64,000 nt of DNA from Streptomyces sp. Tu6071 (GTDB lineage: Bacteria > Actinomycetota > Actinomycetes > Streptomycetales > Streptomycetaceae). The stretch is taken from the NCBI RefSeq assembly GCF_000213055.1, contig NZ_CM001165.1:5292945-5356944 (forward strand), read 5' to 3'. The translations under genes and the position numbers were made by a program. The notes below the pieces were generated by a model. It made no database searches and had not been told where the DNA came from. It was given only the letters and a program-made list of their open reading frames with translations. This document shows, one piece after another, positions 55,471 to 63,669 of the stretch. Positions within the stretch are counted from its first letter, which is position 1. Every line of letters begins with the position of its first letter.

Positions 55471-55515
55471 CGGCGCGGGGCCCCGGAAGCCGAAAGGTTC
55501 CGGGGCCCCGCGCCG
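55471..55515. terminator. Bidirectional terminator between the convergent TagF genes
   Basis: Perfect 18-bp stem (55471-55488 with 55498-55515), 9-base loop, 7 bases after copy A and 20 bases past the copy B stop. Confidence 0.94.
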
Positions 55516-55534
55516 TGTCTCCGCGAGCGCGCGC

Positions 55535-58500
55535 TCAGCTCTCGTGACGCAGTTCCTCGCCCCGGCGCAGCAGCCGGTCGACGACCCTGCCCGTCGCCTG
55601 CCCGTCGTCGAGGCCGCAGAAGCGCTCGTGGAAGTCGCGGTAGCGGTCCGCGTACGTCGCGCGGACGGTGTCGATGTCGCGGATCGCGCTGATCAGCCCG
55701 TCCGAGTCCGGGATCAGCGGCCCCGGCGCCTCGCGCTCGAAGTCGAAGTAGAAGCCGCGCAGGACATCCCGGTAGTGCTCCAGGTCGTACGTGAAGAAGA
55801 GCATCGGCCGCTGGAGGTTCGCGTAGTCGAACATCACCGACGAGTAGTCCGTGACGAGGATGTCCGCGACCAGGTAGAGGTCGGCGATGTCCGGGTAGTC
55901 CGAGACGTCGAAGACGAAGCCGTTGCCCGCCCCGCTCACGGCGTCCACCACGTTCGAGTGACGGCGGACGAGCACGACGTGGTCCCGCCCGAGCCTGCGC
56001 TCGGCGTCCTCCAGGTCCAGCTGGAGATCGAGGCGGAACTGCCCCCTGCGGTGCGCCTGGTTGTCCCGCCAGGTCGGCGCGTACAGGACGACCTTCTTGC
56101 CCTCCGGCAGCCCCAGCGCGCGGCGCACCTCGGCGGCCCGCTTCTCCTTGTCCGGGGCGTGGAGGTGGTCGTTGCGCGGGTAGCCGGTCTCCAGGATCTC
56201 GCCCTCGAAGCCCATCGCGCGGCGCAGGATCGGGGTGCTGAAACGGTTCGCGGAGACGAGCAGCGACCAGTTCTTCGTCTCGGCGCGCAGTTGCTCGTGG
56301 TAGTCGGGGTTGAAGGCCGGGGCCTCGATGTCGAGGCCGATCTTCTTGAGCATCGTGCCGTGCCAGGTCTGCACGACGACCTGTCCGGGGCGGCGTTCGA
56401 TCCAGTGCGGCAGGTGCGCGTTGGTGACGATGTACCGGGACCGGGCGAGCGCCTCGTACCAGTCCTTGCTCCACATGCGCAGCGGACGCACGGTGTCGGG
56501 CAGTTCCACCTGGTTGTCGCGCACGACCCACAGCTGTTCGAGGTCACTGCCCCTGCGGACCAGCTCCTCGTGGACGGCGCGGGGGCTGTCGGAGAACTGG
56601 CGCCCGTTGAAGCTGATGAAGACGACCGAGTCGCGCAGGGGGAGGGAACGGCCGGCTTCGTAGACGTCCTTCCGCAGCCGGGCCTGGTGGTACGGGCCCT
56701 GCTGGCCGACGTCCAGGTCCGAGAGGCAGTTGAGCTGCGGGAAGTTGTACCAGCGGGCCTGGAACTCGAAGGTGTTGCCGTCCACCGTGCCGACGACGGG
56801 GAACCGCTCGACGGCGAGCCGGTCGATGACGAACGGGATGTCCAGCGCGCGCCCGGGAATCCGCAGGAGGAAGTTCCAGCGCCCCGTGGGCAGCGGCAGG
56901 TTCTTGTTCGGCCCGGACATCCGGCCCGGCGCGAACGAGGCGACGAAAGTGCCGTCGGGCAGGAGCCGCAGTTCGCTCCGCTTCTCGTCGGCGCGGCTGC
57001 GCGCCGAGACGAAGAAGGCGGCGTCGTCGAGGGGGACCGGCGCCGAGCCGTGCAGGACGAAGCGGTCCCCGGTCCACTCGACCTTGGTGACGCGTGCCTG
57101 AAGCGGTCGGCCGCTGAACTTGAGGTAGCCGTTGTTGCCCGCCTGGCAGGCGACCTCGTAGTCCTCGGCGCCGGGTGCGAGGCCCCGGCTCAGCGCGAAC
57201 TGGGCGTCGGCGAGGCCCGCTCCCACGACGGTGGGCAGGTTCCGCGAGGTGCCGTCCGGGGCGGTCACGAGGAGCGTGGTGCTCCAGTTGCGCCGCGCGG
57301 CGAGGGCTGTGGCATCCGGTTCCTCGGCGCGCGGGTACTCGGGGAGCAGTGCGACGTCCGCGAGCGGGACGAAGACCTCGAAGTACGTGTCGGCCGCGGG
57401 CTGCGGGCGCACGGTGACCGGGTAGTCGAGCACCTCGCCCGTACCCCGGTTGGTCACCCGCAGCGCGACCTGCTCGCCCGCTCCGACCGGCACCCGGATC
57501 TCGCCGCTGATCGCGATCGAGCCGTCCACCTCGCGGTATCCCGTGACGAGCGCGCGGACCCGTTCGACGCGCAGGCGCAGGGCACCCTTCTCCGCGAAGG
57601 GGAGAAGGCGGTAATCGCGGTCGAGCCACTGGTAGGGGGGCGCGCCGGGGCTGTCGGGGCCCTTCGCGCTGATGGCCCGCTTGCGCAGCAGACCGCCCGA
57701 GGTCATGGCCATCCCGACGCGCCAGACGCCCTCTTCCCACGTGTCGCCCTTGCGCAGGCGGCGCGGGTCGATGTCGGCTTCCCACCCGGACCAGTCGTAG
57801 TTGACGTCGGTGGTCTTCGAGGCCGCGGTCGCCTCGGGGGCGTGGACGTTGGGCATCGGGATCAGCAACGGGCGGCGGCTGCCGACCTTCTGGATCGCGA
57901 GGACCTTCACCGAGCTGTGCTTGCCGGGCTGGCTCACCCGCTGGATCGCGGCGTGCCCCGCGAGCCGCAGCCGCCCGCCCCGCCAGGACACCTCGCGCAA
58001 GGACGTCCACAGCTTCAGGTCCTGGTCCAGCCGCAGGGCCTTCTTGGGCAGGAGGTCGCCGATTCCCTTCACGGAGGGGAAACTCGCGTACTTGCGCAGC
58101 AGCCCCTCGACCTCGCCCCGGTCGCCCTGCCGCTCGGCCTCCAGGAGGGCCACGAGTTCCGTGAGGGCGTGCTTGCGGACCAGGAGCCACTTCAGACGCG
58201 GCTGGGACTGCATGCCGAGGACGATCTCGGGGTCGACGCCGTTGAGGAAACGGTTCACGCCCCGGATGAACTCGGCGCGGAACTCCTCGTCCCCGTCGGG
58301 CAGCACGGTCAGGAAGAGCCGCAGGTCACTGGTGAGGACCGAACGGTCGTAGGCGAGTTTCAGGTCCTTCGCCTCGGGCTCCGGGCGTGCCGCCAGGAAC
58401 TTGCTCACGCTCTCGACGGCGGCGATCCGGTCGCGCAGCCCCCGCACCTCGGTGCGGCGCTGGGTGATCGAGGGGGCGCCCTCGCCGTCCCGGAGCCGCC

Positions 58501-59140
58501 AGTGGTACGTCGGTTCGCCGATCACGTCGACCGCCTCGGCGAGGAAGTGCGCGGGCACCATCACCGGTGTGTCCTCGTACAGCACCCCCTCGGGGAAGGC
58601 CAGGGCGTGCTTCTCCCAGAACCTCCGGCGGAACACCTTGTTCCATGCCGTCCGGTCGCCCAGCAACCGCCGGTTCTCGCTCACGTGCGTCCGCTTGGCC
58701 GACCCGTCCCGCAGGAACCGGTGCATCGGCGACTGCCACACCCGTGTCGAGTTGATGTGCAGCACGTTCCCCGAGACGAAGTCGGAGCCGCTCTCCTCCA
58801 GACTCGCCACCATCAGGCGGTACGCGTCCGGGGGCACGGTGTCGTCGCTGTCGACGAAAGTGAGGAACTCGGAGGCAGGGTGCAAGTGTTCGGCGCCTGT
58901 GTTGCGGGCCGCGCCCAGACCCGCGTTCTCCTTGCGCACCAGCTTGAAGCGGGAGTCCTCCGCCGCGTACTCGGCGCATATGCGCGCGGAGTCGTCGGGC
59001 GAACCGTCGTCGACCATGATCACTTCGAGGTCGTGGAAGGTCTGCGCGCGCAGGGAGTCCAGACAGGCCGGGAGGTACGCCTCCACGTCATAGACGGGGA
59101 CGATGACGCTCAGGCGCGGGGCCATGGGAGAGAGGTCCAT
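55535..59140 (-). CDS. Bifunctional glycosyltransferase 2 / CDP-glycerol glycerophosphotransferase (TagF-like), copy B
   Basis: 1201 residues with the same plan as copy A: GT2 domain (SVIVPVYDVEAYLPACLDSL, VDSDD), beta-rich middle, and TagF domain with WHGTMLKKIG at about 926-935 and TDYSSVMFDY. It is a clear paralogue; the low-complexity insert of copy A is nearly absent. Parts of the C-terminal domain are identical at DNA level. ATG at 59140 is used; ATG at 59125 (MAPRLSV) aligns as well and neither has a strong ribosome site. It lies 19 bases downstream of the third TagF-like gene on the same strand, so the two are likely one operon. Confidence 0.93.
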   Translation of the reverse strand: MDLSPMAPRLSVIVPVYDVEAYLPACLDSLRAQTFHDLEVIMVDDGSPDDSARICAEYAAEDSRFKLVRKENAGLGAARNTGAEHLHPASEFLTFVDSDDTVPPDAYRLMVASLEESGSDFVSGNVLHINSTRVWQSPMHRFLRDGSAKRTHVSENRRLLGDRTAWNKVFRRRFWEKHALAFPEGVLYEDTPVMVPAHFLAEAVDVIGEPTYHWRLRDGEGAPSITQRRTEVRGLRDRIAAVESVSKFLAARPEPEAKDLKLAYDRSVLTSDLRLFLTVLPDGDEEFRAEFIRGVNRFLNGVDPEIVLGMQSQPRLKWLLVRKHALTELVALLEAERQGDRGEVEGLLRKYASFPSVKGIGDLLPKKALRLDQDLKLWTSLREVSWRGGRLRLAGHAAIQRVSQPGKHSSVKVLAIQKVGSRRPLLIPMPNVHAPEATAASKTTDVNYDWSGWEADIDPRRLRKGDTWEEGVWRVGMAMTSGGLLRKRAISAKGPDSPGAPPYQWLDRDYRLLPFAEKGALRLRVERVRALVTGYREVDGSIAISGEIRVPVGAGEQVALRVTNRGTGEVLDYPVTVRPQPAADTYFEVFVPLADVALLPEYPRAEEPDATALAARRNWSTTLLVTAPDGTSRNLPTVVGAGLADAQFALSRGLAPGAEDYEVACQAGNNGYLKFSGRPLQARVTKVEWTGDRFVLHGSAPVPLDDAAFFVSARSRADEKRSELRLLPDGTFVASFAPGRMSGPNKNLPLPTGRWNFLLRIPGRALDIPFVIDRLAVERFPVVGTVDGNTFEFQARWYNFPQLNCLSDLDVGQQGPYHQARLRKDVYEAGRSLPLRDSVVFISFNGRQFSDSPRAVHEELVRRGSDLEQLWVVRDNQVELPDTVRPLRMWSKDWYEALARSRYIVTNAHLPHWIERRPGQVVVQTWHGTMLKKIGLDIEAPAFNPDYHEQLRAETKNWSLLVSANRFSTPILRRAMGFEGEILETGYPRNDHLHAPDKEKRAAEVRRALGLPEGKKVVLYAPTWRDNQAHRRGQFRLDLQLDLEDAERRLGRDHVVLVRRHSNVVDAVSGAGNGFVFDVSDYPDIADLYLVADILVTDYSSVMFDYANLQRPMLFFTYDLEHYRDVLRGFYFDFEREAPGPLIPDSDGLISAIRDIDTVRATYADRYRDFHERFCGLDDGQATGRVVDRLLRRGEELRHES
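56267..56439 (-). repeat. 173-bp perfect inverted repeat, arm in TagF copy B
   Basis: Identical to 54569-54741 in inverted orientation; centres are about 1.7 kb apart. Confidence 0.95.
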
Positions 59141-59159
59141 TCTGCAGTTCTTGAGGTCT

Positions 59160-62100
59160 TCAGGCCGTCTCGGCGGAGGGAGGCTCGGGAGCGGTGACCG
59201 GCTCGTCGGCGCCGGAGAGCGGGAGGCCGCGGGCCGCCGGGCGGTCGTCCGCGCGGTCCTCCGCCACGTCGTGACCGGCCCGGTCCGCGGAGACCGGCTG
59301 CCGCGGGATGCTCACGCCGTGGCCCGACTGCGGGAACAGCTCGGAGTACGCGGCGAGAGCCTCGCTCACGGGCGCCGCCACGGCGCGCTCCTGGGGCGCG
59401 CGGGTGGGCGGGGGGCCGAAGAAGGAGTCGGCGTCGAGCGGGGCGGAGGGGGCGAAGGGCTCGGCCCTGGCCCACGCGGGGACCGAGATCTCGGGCGCGC
59501 TCTCCTCGGCGTCGGCGTCGATGGGGGCGTCTCGGGCGTCCGGTTCGTCGTCCGGCCCCTCGTCCGGCTCTTCCTCCGCGCGCTCCTCCTCGCGGAGCTC
59601 CGCGTAGGCGAACTCGGCCGCAGGGACGGGCTCCGGCGCGGGCAGGGGCTCGGCCGTGAATGCGGGCTCCGGTGCGAACCAGGACTCGGCCGCGAGTTCG
59701 GGTTCCTCCGCGTACGCCGTTTCCGCTACGAGTCCGGGTTCCGGCGCGTACGCCGGGTCCTCCGCGAGCGCGGGTTCCGCCGTGAGTTCGTGTTCCGGCG
59801 CGTACGCAGTTTCCGCTACGGGATCAGGCTCCGCCGCATACCCCGCTTCCGCTACGGGATCAGGCTCCGCCGCATACCCCGCTTCCGCCGTGACCAGCCG
59901 CTCCGGCATGTACGCCGGTTCGTCCGCCCGCTCGCCCTCCGGCACATACACCGGCGCCCTGTTCTCCGTCCGCGAGGGGACGCGGACGGTGCCCGCGAGT
60001 TCCGCGGGGGACGGGACGTGCGGGCGGTCGGCGAGCGGGGTCACGGGTATCTCGCGGTCGTCGCCGAGGAAGACCTTCCGTACCACGCGCTCGGCCGCCC
60101 GGCCGTCGTCGAAGTCGCAGAAGCGTCGCCGGAAGGCGGCGCGCCGACGGTCGGCCTCGGCGCCGCGCCAGGCCCCGCCGGCGAGCACGTCGAGCAGTTC
60201 GTCCTGCGAGCGCGCGACCGCGCCCGGTGCCTCGGAGAGGAGGTCGAAGTAGACCCCGCGCACCGTCGAGTAGATCTCCCAGTCGTCGGCGAAGACGACG
60301 ATCGGCCGGTCCAGCAGCGCGTAGTCGAACATCGCCGAGGAGTAGTCGGTGACGAGCGCGTCCGCCGCCAGGTAGAGGCTCTCGACGCGGGGATGGGCGG
60401 AGACGTCGATGATCCGCCCGGTCGCGCGCAACTCCTCGACCTGCGGCGAGGGCTTGTAGAAGTAGTGGCCGCGTACGAGGAGCACCGTGTCGGGCCCCAG
60501 CTCGGAGGCGATGCGCGCGAGGTCGAGGCGGGGCCGGAAGCTCTTCTCGTAGTCGCGGTGGGTCGGCATGTAGAGCAGCGCCGTGGTGTCCTCGGAGAGG
60601 CCGAGTTCGACGCGGGCCGCGAGCACGTCCGCCGCGCTCGCGTTGACGAGTGCGTCGTTGCGCGGGTAGCCGGTCTCCAGCGTCTCGTAGCGGCTGGGGT
60701 ACACGCGTTCCCAGACCCGCGTGGAGTGGGCGTTCGACGAGAGGCTGTAGTCCCAGCGGTCGCAGCGCCGCAGCAGGTCGTCGAAGTTCATGCTCGTGGA
60801 GATCGGGTATTCGCGCTGGTCGAGCCCCATCTTCTTGAGCGGGGTGCCGTGGTGCGTCTGGAGGTGGATCTGCCCGGGGCGTTTGACGAGGCGGTCCGAG
60901 AAGTTGACGTTGTTCACGAGGTACTTGGCGCGCGCGGCGACCGTCCAGAAGTCGCGCGAACCGAGCGGCACGGCTCGCACCCCGCGCGGCACGCTGTCCA
61001 TCAGGTCGGGACGCACGGCCCAGACGCGGCGGATGTGGGGTGCGCGCCGGGCGAGTTCGGCGTCGATCGCCGCCGGGTTGCAGGAGACCGAGCGGCTCCA
61101 GTAGGCGGAGAAGAGCGCGAGGTTCTCGTCGAGGTCGGTGTGCTGCTGCGAGCGGTAGAAGAGGCCCATGGCGCGCTTCTTGGAGCCCTTCACGGCCTGC
61201 CGCGCCTTGGTCTTGACGACCTGCCGGGTGCGGACCGCGGTCGCGGAGCCGGTCATGAGGGCGTACGCGTCCCGCTCCAGCATCGCGAACTTGTAGCCGT
61301 CGCGTCCGGCCGGGCGCTCGAAGCCGGCGGGTATCCGGCGGCGGTAGTCGTGTGCCGCGCGGTGGAAGAACTCCGCCTTCGCCTCCTCGGGCAGCCGTCC
61401 GGGCCGCTCCAGGATGGTGAGGTAGTGGTCGATCATCTTGCGGAACAACGGCCCGCGCCAGCGATTGAGTTCGGGGCGGCTGTCGAGGTAGGCGAAGACG
61501 CGGTCGTACTGGTCGAAGGCGTCGAAGTGCTTGCGGCTGACCGTGCTCAGGATGTTGCCGCCCTCGCGCCGCTGGCGGTAGTGGACGCACACCCGGTCGA
61601 GCACGGCGAGCGACTCGGCGGCTGCCATCGCGCAGTACGTCCAGGGGGCGTCCTCGTAGTAGCCCGCGGGGAAGAGGAGCCCGGCGGCCTCGACGAACTC
61701 CCTGCGGTACGCCTTGTTCCAGGCCACCTGGAGGAGGTTGAGGAGCTCCGGGCGGTCGGCCAGGGAGAAGGAGGCGGGGCCGTCCTCGTGCAGGTGCCGG
61801 GCGAGCGAGTTGCGCACGAGGCGCCCGTCCCAGTAGGAGCGCGCGTAGTCGTAGACGAGGATGTCGGGCGAGTCCGCCGCGTCGAGCCGTTCCGCCATGG
61901 CGCTCAGGCTGCCGGGCAGCAGGACGTCGTCACTGTCGAGGAAGAGGATGTACTCCCCGCCCGCGTGGGCCAGTCCCGCGTTGCGGGCGTTCCCGAGGCC
62001 GACGTTCTCCGGCAGGTGCACCGCCCGCACGCGGGCGTCGTTCGCCGCGTACTGGTCGAGGATCTCGCCGCACACGTCGGGTGAGCAGTCGTCGACACCG

Positions 62101-62204
62101 ATCACCTCGAAGTCGCCGAAGTCCTGTCCGAGCACGGAGTCCAGGCATTCGCCCAGGTATGCCGGGACCTTGTAGACCGGTACGACGATCGAGAAACGCG
62201 GCAT
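59160..62204 (-). CDS. GT2 / glycerophosphotransferase with repetitive acidic C-terminal tail, copy C
   Basis: 1014 residues: GT2 domain (SIVVPVYKVPAYLGECLDSV, VDDCSPD, LDSDD), short linker, then a TagF-like domain with THHGTPLKKMGLD (about 450) and TDYSSAMFDYALL; the large beta middle of copies A and B is missing. After about residue 740 comes a 270-residue tail made of imperfect YAxEPxxxAE units, strongly acidic, then more Glu/Asp/Ala/Pro. The tail is likely disordered and could bind a partner or cation. ATG at 62204 has a weak AGGTC site. Upstream is an AT-rich promoter region shared with galE. Substrate unknown; wall glycopolymer synthesis is inferred. Confidence 0.9.
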   Translation of the reverse strand: MPRFSIVVPVYKVPAYLGECLDSVLGQDFGDFEVIGVDDCSPDVCGEILDQYAANDARVRAVHLPENVGLGNARNAGLAHAGGEYILFLDSDDVLLPGSLSAMAERLDAADSPDILVYDYARSYWDGRLVRNSLARHLHEDGPASFSLADRPELLNLLQVAWNKAYRREFVEAAGLLFPAGYYEDAPWTYCAMAAAESLAVLDRVCVHYRQRREGGNILSTVSRKHFDAFDQYDRVFAYLDSRPELNRWRGPLFRKMIDHYLTILERPGRLPEEAKAEFFHRAAHDYRRRIPAGFERPAGRDGYKFAMLERDAYALMTGSATAVRTRQVVKTKARQAVKGSKKRAMGLFYRSQQHTDLDENLALFSAYWSRSVSCNPAAIDAELARRAPHIRRVWAVRPDLMDSVPRGVRAVPLGSRDFWTVAARAKYLVNNVNFSDRLVKRPGQIHLQTHHGTPLKKMGLDQREYPISTSMNFDDLLRRCDRWDYSLSSNAHSTRVWERVYPSRYETLETGYPRNDALVNASAADVLAARVELGLSEDTTALLYMPTHRDYEKSFRPRLDLARIASELGPDTVLLVRGHYFYKPSPQVEELRATGRIIDVSAHPRVESLYLAADALVTDYSSAMFDYALLDRPIVVFADDWEIYSTVRGVYFDLLSEAPGAVARSQDELLDVLAGGAWRGAEADRRRAAFRRRFCDFDDGRAAERVVRKVFLGDDREIPVTPLADRPHVPSPAELAGTVRVPSRTENRAPVYVPEGERADEPAYMPERLVTAEAGYAAEPDPVAEAGYAAEPDPVAETAYAPEHELTAEPALAEDPAYAPEPGLVAETAYAEEPELAAESWFAPEPAFTAEPLPAPEPVPAAEFAYAELREEERAEEEPDEGPDDEPDARDAPIDADAEESAPEISVPAWARAEPFAPSAPLDADSFFGPPPTRAPQERAVAAPVSEALAAYSELFPQSGHGVSIPRQPVSADRAGHDVAEDRADDRPAARGLPLSGADEPVTAPEPPSAETA
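59811..59882 (-). repeat. Exact 36-bp tandem duplication in the tail of copy C
   Basis: A 36-bp unit occurs twice without change (59811-59846, 59847-59882), encoding AGYAAEPDPVAE twice in frame. Confidence 0.95.
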
Positions 62205-62479
62205 CTCTGAAGACCTGCTCCACGGACCTGAAGGATGGGGGACTCGCGCGACCCTGGGGCCGGGCGGGCGCTGCGACAGTTTATGTGATTCTTTTGAAGT
62301 TTCCTGAGAGAAGGTAGTGCTATTGGCTTGGGTGGTGTTGTCGCGTTTCGCTGTGAATCTGATCGCAAATGCGGACAGAGGTGGGGAAAAAGAATCATCG
62401 CACGGCTCCCCGCCGGGGTGATTCGGGTCACGCCGGGGCTGTGCGATGCTGCCGCTGAGAACGACGGAGAGGTGCCGGG
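62205..62479. promoter_or_regulatory. Divergent AT-rich promoter region of TagF copy C and galE
   Basis: 275 bases. Between about 62278 and 62400 the sequence is far richer in A and T than the rest of the window, with runs such as TTTATGTGATTCTTTTGAAG. On the minus strand TAAACT near 62281 is a candidate -10 box, and GGAAA near 62301-62306 with GTC downstream recalls ECF-sigma promoters, without being a clean match. The galE start has GGTGCCGGG before it. Confidence 0.5.
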
Positions 62480-63451
62480 ATGACGTGGCTGGTGACGGGC
62501 GGGGCCGGGTACATCGGGGCGCATGTGGTGCGGGTGCTCGCGGGGGCGGGGGTGCCGGTCGTCGTGTTCGACGACCTGTCCACGGGGGAGGCCGCGCGGC
62601 TGCCCGAGGGGGTGCCGCTGGAGACCGGGAGCGTGCTCGACCGGGCGAGGCTCGACGCGGTGCTCGGTGAACACCAAGTGACGGGCGTCCTGCACATCGC
62701 GGGCAAGAAGCAGGTCGCCGAGTCCGTCGAGCGACCGCTCCACTACTACCGGGAGAACGTCGAGGGGCTGCGCGTCCTGCTGGAGGCCATGCGCGCCGCC
62801 GGGGTCGACCGGCTCGTCTTCTCCTCCTCCGCCTCCGTGTACGGGGTGCCCGAGCCCGAACTCGTCACCGAGGACACGCCCTGCCTGCCGATCTCCCCGT
62901 ACGGCGAGACGAAGCTCATCGGCGAGTGGCTGCTGCGGGACGCCTCGGTCGCGTACGGGCTGCGGACCATCGCCCTGCGCTACTTCAACGTCGTCGGCGC
63001 GGGGCTGCCCGGACTCGCCGACAAGGGCGCGGCGAACCTCGTGCCGCTCATCTTCGAGCGCGTCGACGCGGGCCGCCCGCCGCTCGTCTTCGGTGACGAC
63101 TACGACACCCCCGACGGCACCTGCGTGCGCGACTACGTGCACGTGCAGGACATCGCTGAGGCGCACCTCGCCGCCGCCCGCCGCCTCGACGAGGCGCCCG
63201 AGGGGATCGCACTGCGGCTCAACATCGGCCGCGGCGAGGGCAGTTCCGTGCTGGAAATGATCGAGCGCGTCCTCAAGACGACAGGCCGCACCGACCTCGT
63301 CCCCGAGGTCGTCCCGCGCCGCCCCGGCGACGCGGCCCGCTGCGTGGCCTCCGCCGACGCGATCCGCGCGGAGCTGGGCTGGAGCGCGCGGTACGGGCTG
63401 GACGAGATGATCGAGTCCGCCTGGCAGGGCTGGCGCCACCTCCACGACTGA
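62480..63451 (+). CDS. galE: UDP-glucose 4-epimerase or related NDP-sugar epimerase
   Basis: Interconverts UDP-glucose and UDP-galactose, or the N-acetyl forms. 323 residues of an extended short-chain dehydrogenase: NAD loop GGAGYIGAH at 8-16, Ser in FSSSASVYG, and catalytic Tyr-x3-Lys in SPYGETK. It also has the ALRYFNVVGAG motif and RDYVHVQDIAEAHL typical of GalE. GTG-free ATG at 62480 with GAGAGG upstream. Divergent from the TagF cluster, it probably provides a sugar nucleotide for the wall polymer; I cannot tell whether the substrate is Glc or GlcNAc. It lies alone with its own terminator. Confidence 0.94.
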   Translation: MTWLVTGGAGYIGAHVVRVLAGAGVPVVVFDDLSTGEAARLPEGVPLETGSVLDRARLDAVLGEHQVTGVLHIAGKKQVAESVERPLHYYRENVEGLRVLLEAMRAAGVDRLVFSSSASVYGVPEPELVTEDTPCLPISPYGETKLIGEWLLRDASVAYGLRTIALRYFNVVGAGLPGLADKGAANLVPLIFERVDAGRPPLVFGDDYDTPDGTCVRDYVHVQDIAEAHLAAARRLDEAPEGIALRLNIGRGEGSSVLEMIERVLKTTGRTDLVPEVVPRRPGDAARCVASADAIRAELGWSARYGLDEMIESAWQGWRHLHD

Positions 63452-63600
63452 GCGGGATCGGGCCCGCGCGCCCGGAGCCGGTGCGCACGCGGCCCGTACG
63501 CCCGGAGCCCGTACGTCCGGAGCCCCTGCGCCCGAGGTGCGCCGCGCCCCGTCCGCGCGGAGTCCGTCGGCCCGGCGCCCGTCCGCCCCAAGCCCATCCG

Positions 63601-63656
63601 CACGGAAACGGCGGCCCACCCCCCGTACCACCGGGGAATGGGCCGCCGTTTCCGTG
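63601..63656. terminator. Bidirectional terminator after galE
   Basis: Perfect 18-bp outer stem (63601-63618 with 63639-63656) with a smaller CCCC/GGGG stem inside. It lies between galE and a convergent gene at the right edge. The 149 bases before it carry imperfect repeats of CGTACGCCCGGAGCC. Confidence 0.92.
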
Positions 63657-63669
63657 TGCGGTGGGGGTC

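Noticed and set aside
51802..59197. Over 1200-codon frames antisense to both TagF copies
   Set aside because: Shadows of the real genes, which carry clear domain motifs.
51724..63451. Secondary-metabolite cluster
   Set aside because: Only wall-polymer type enzymes; no PKS, NRPS, terpene or RiPP genes.
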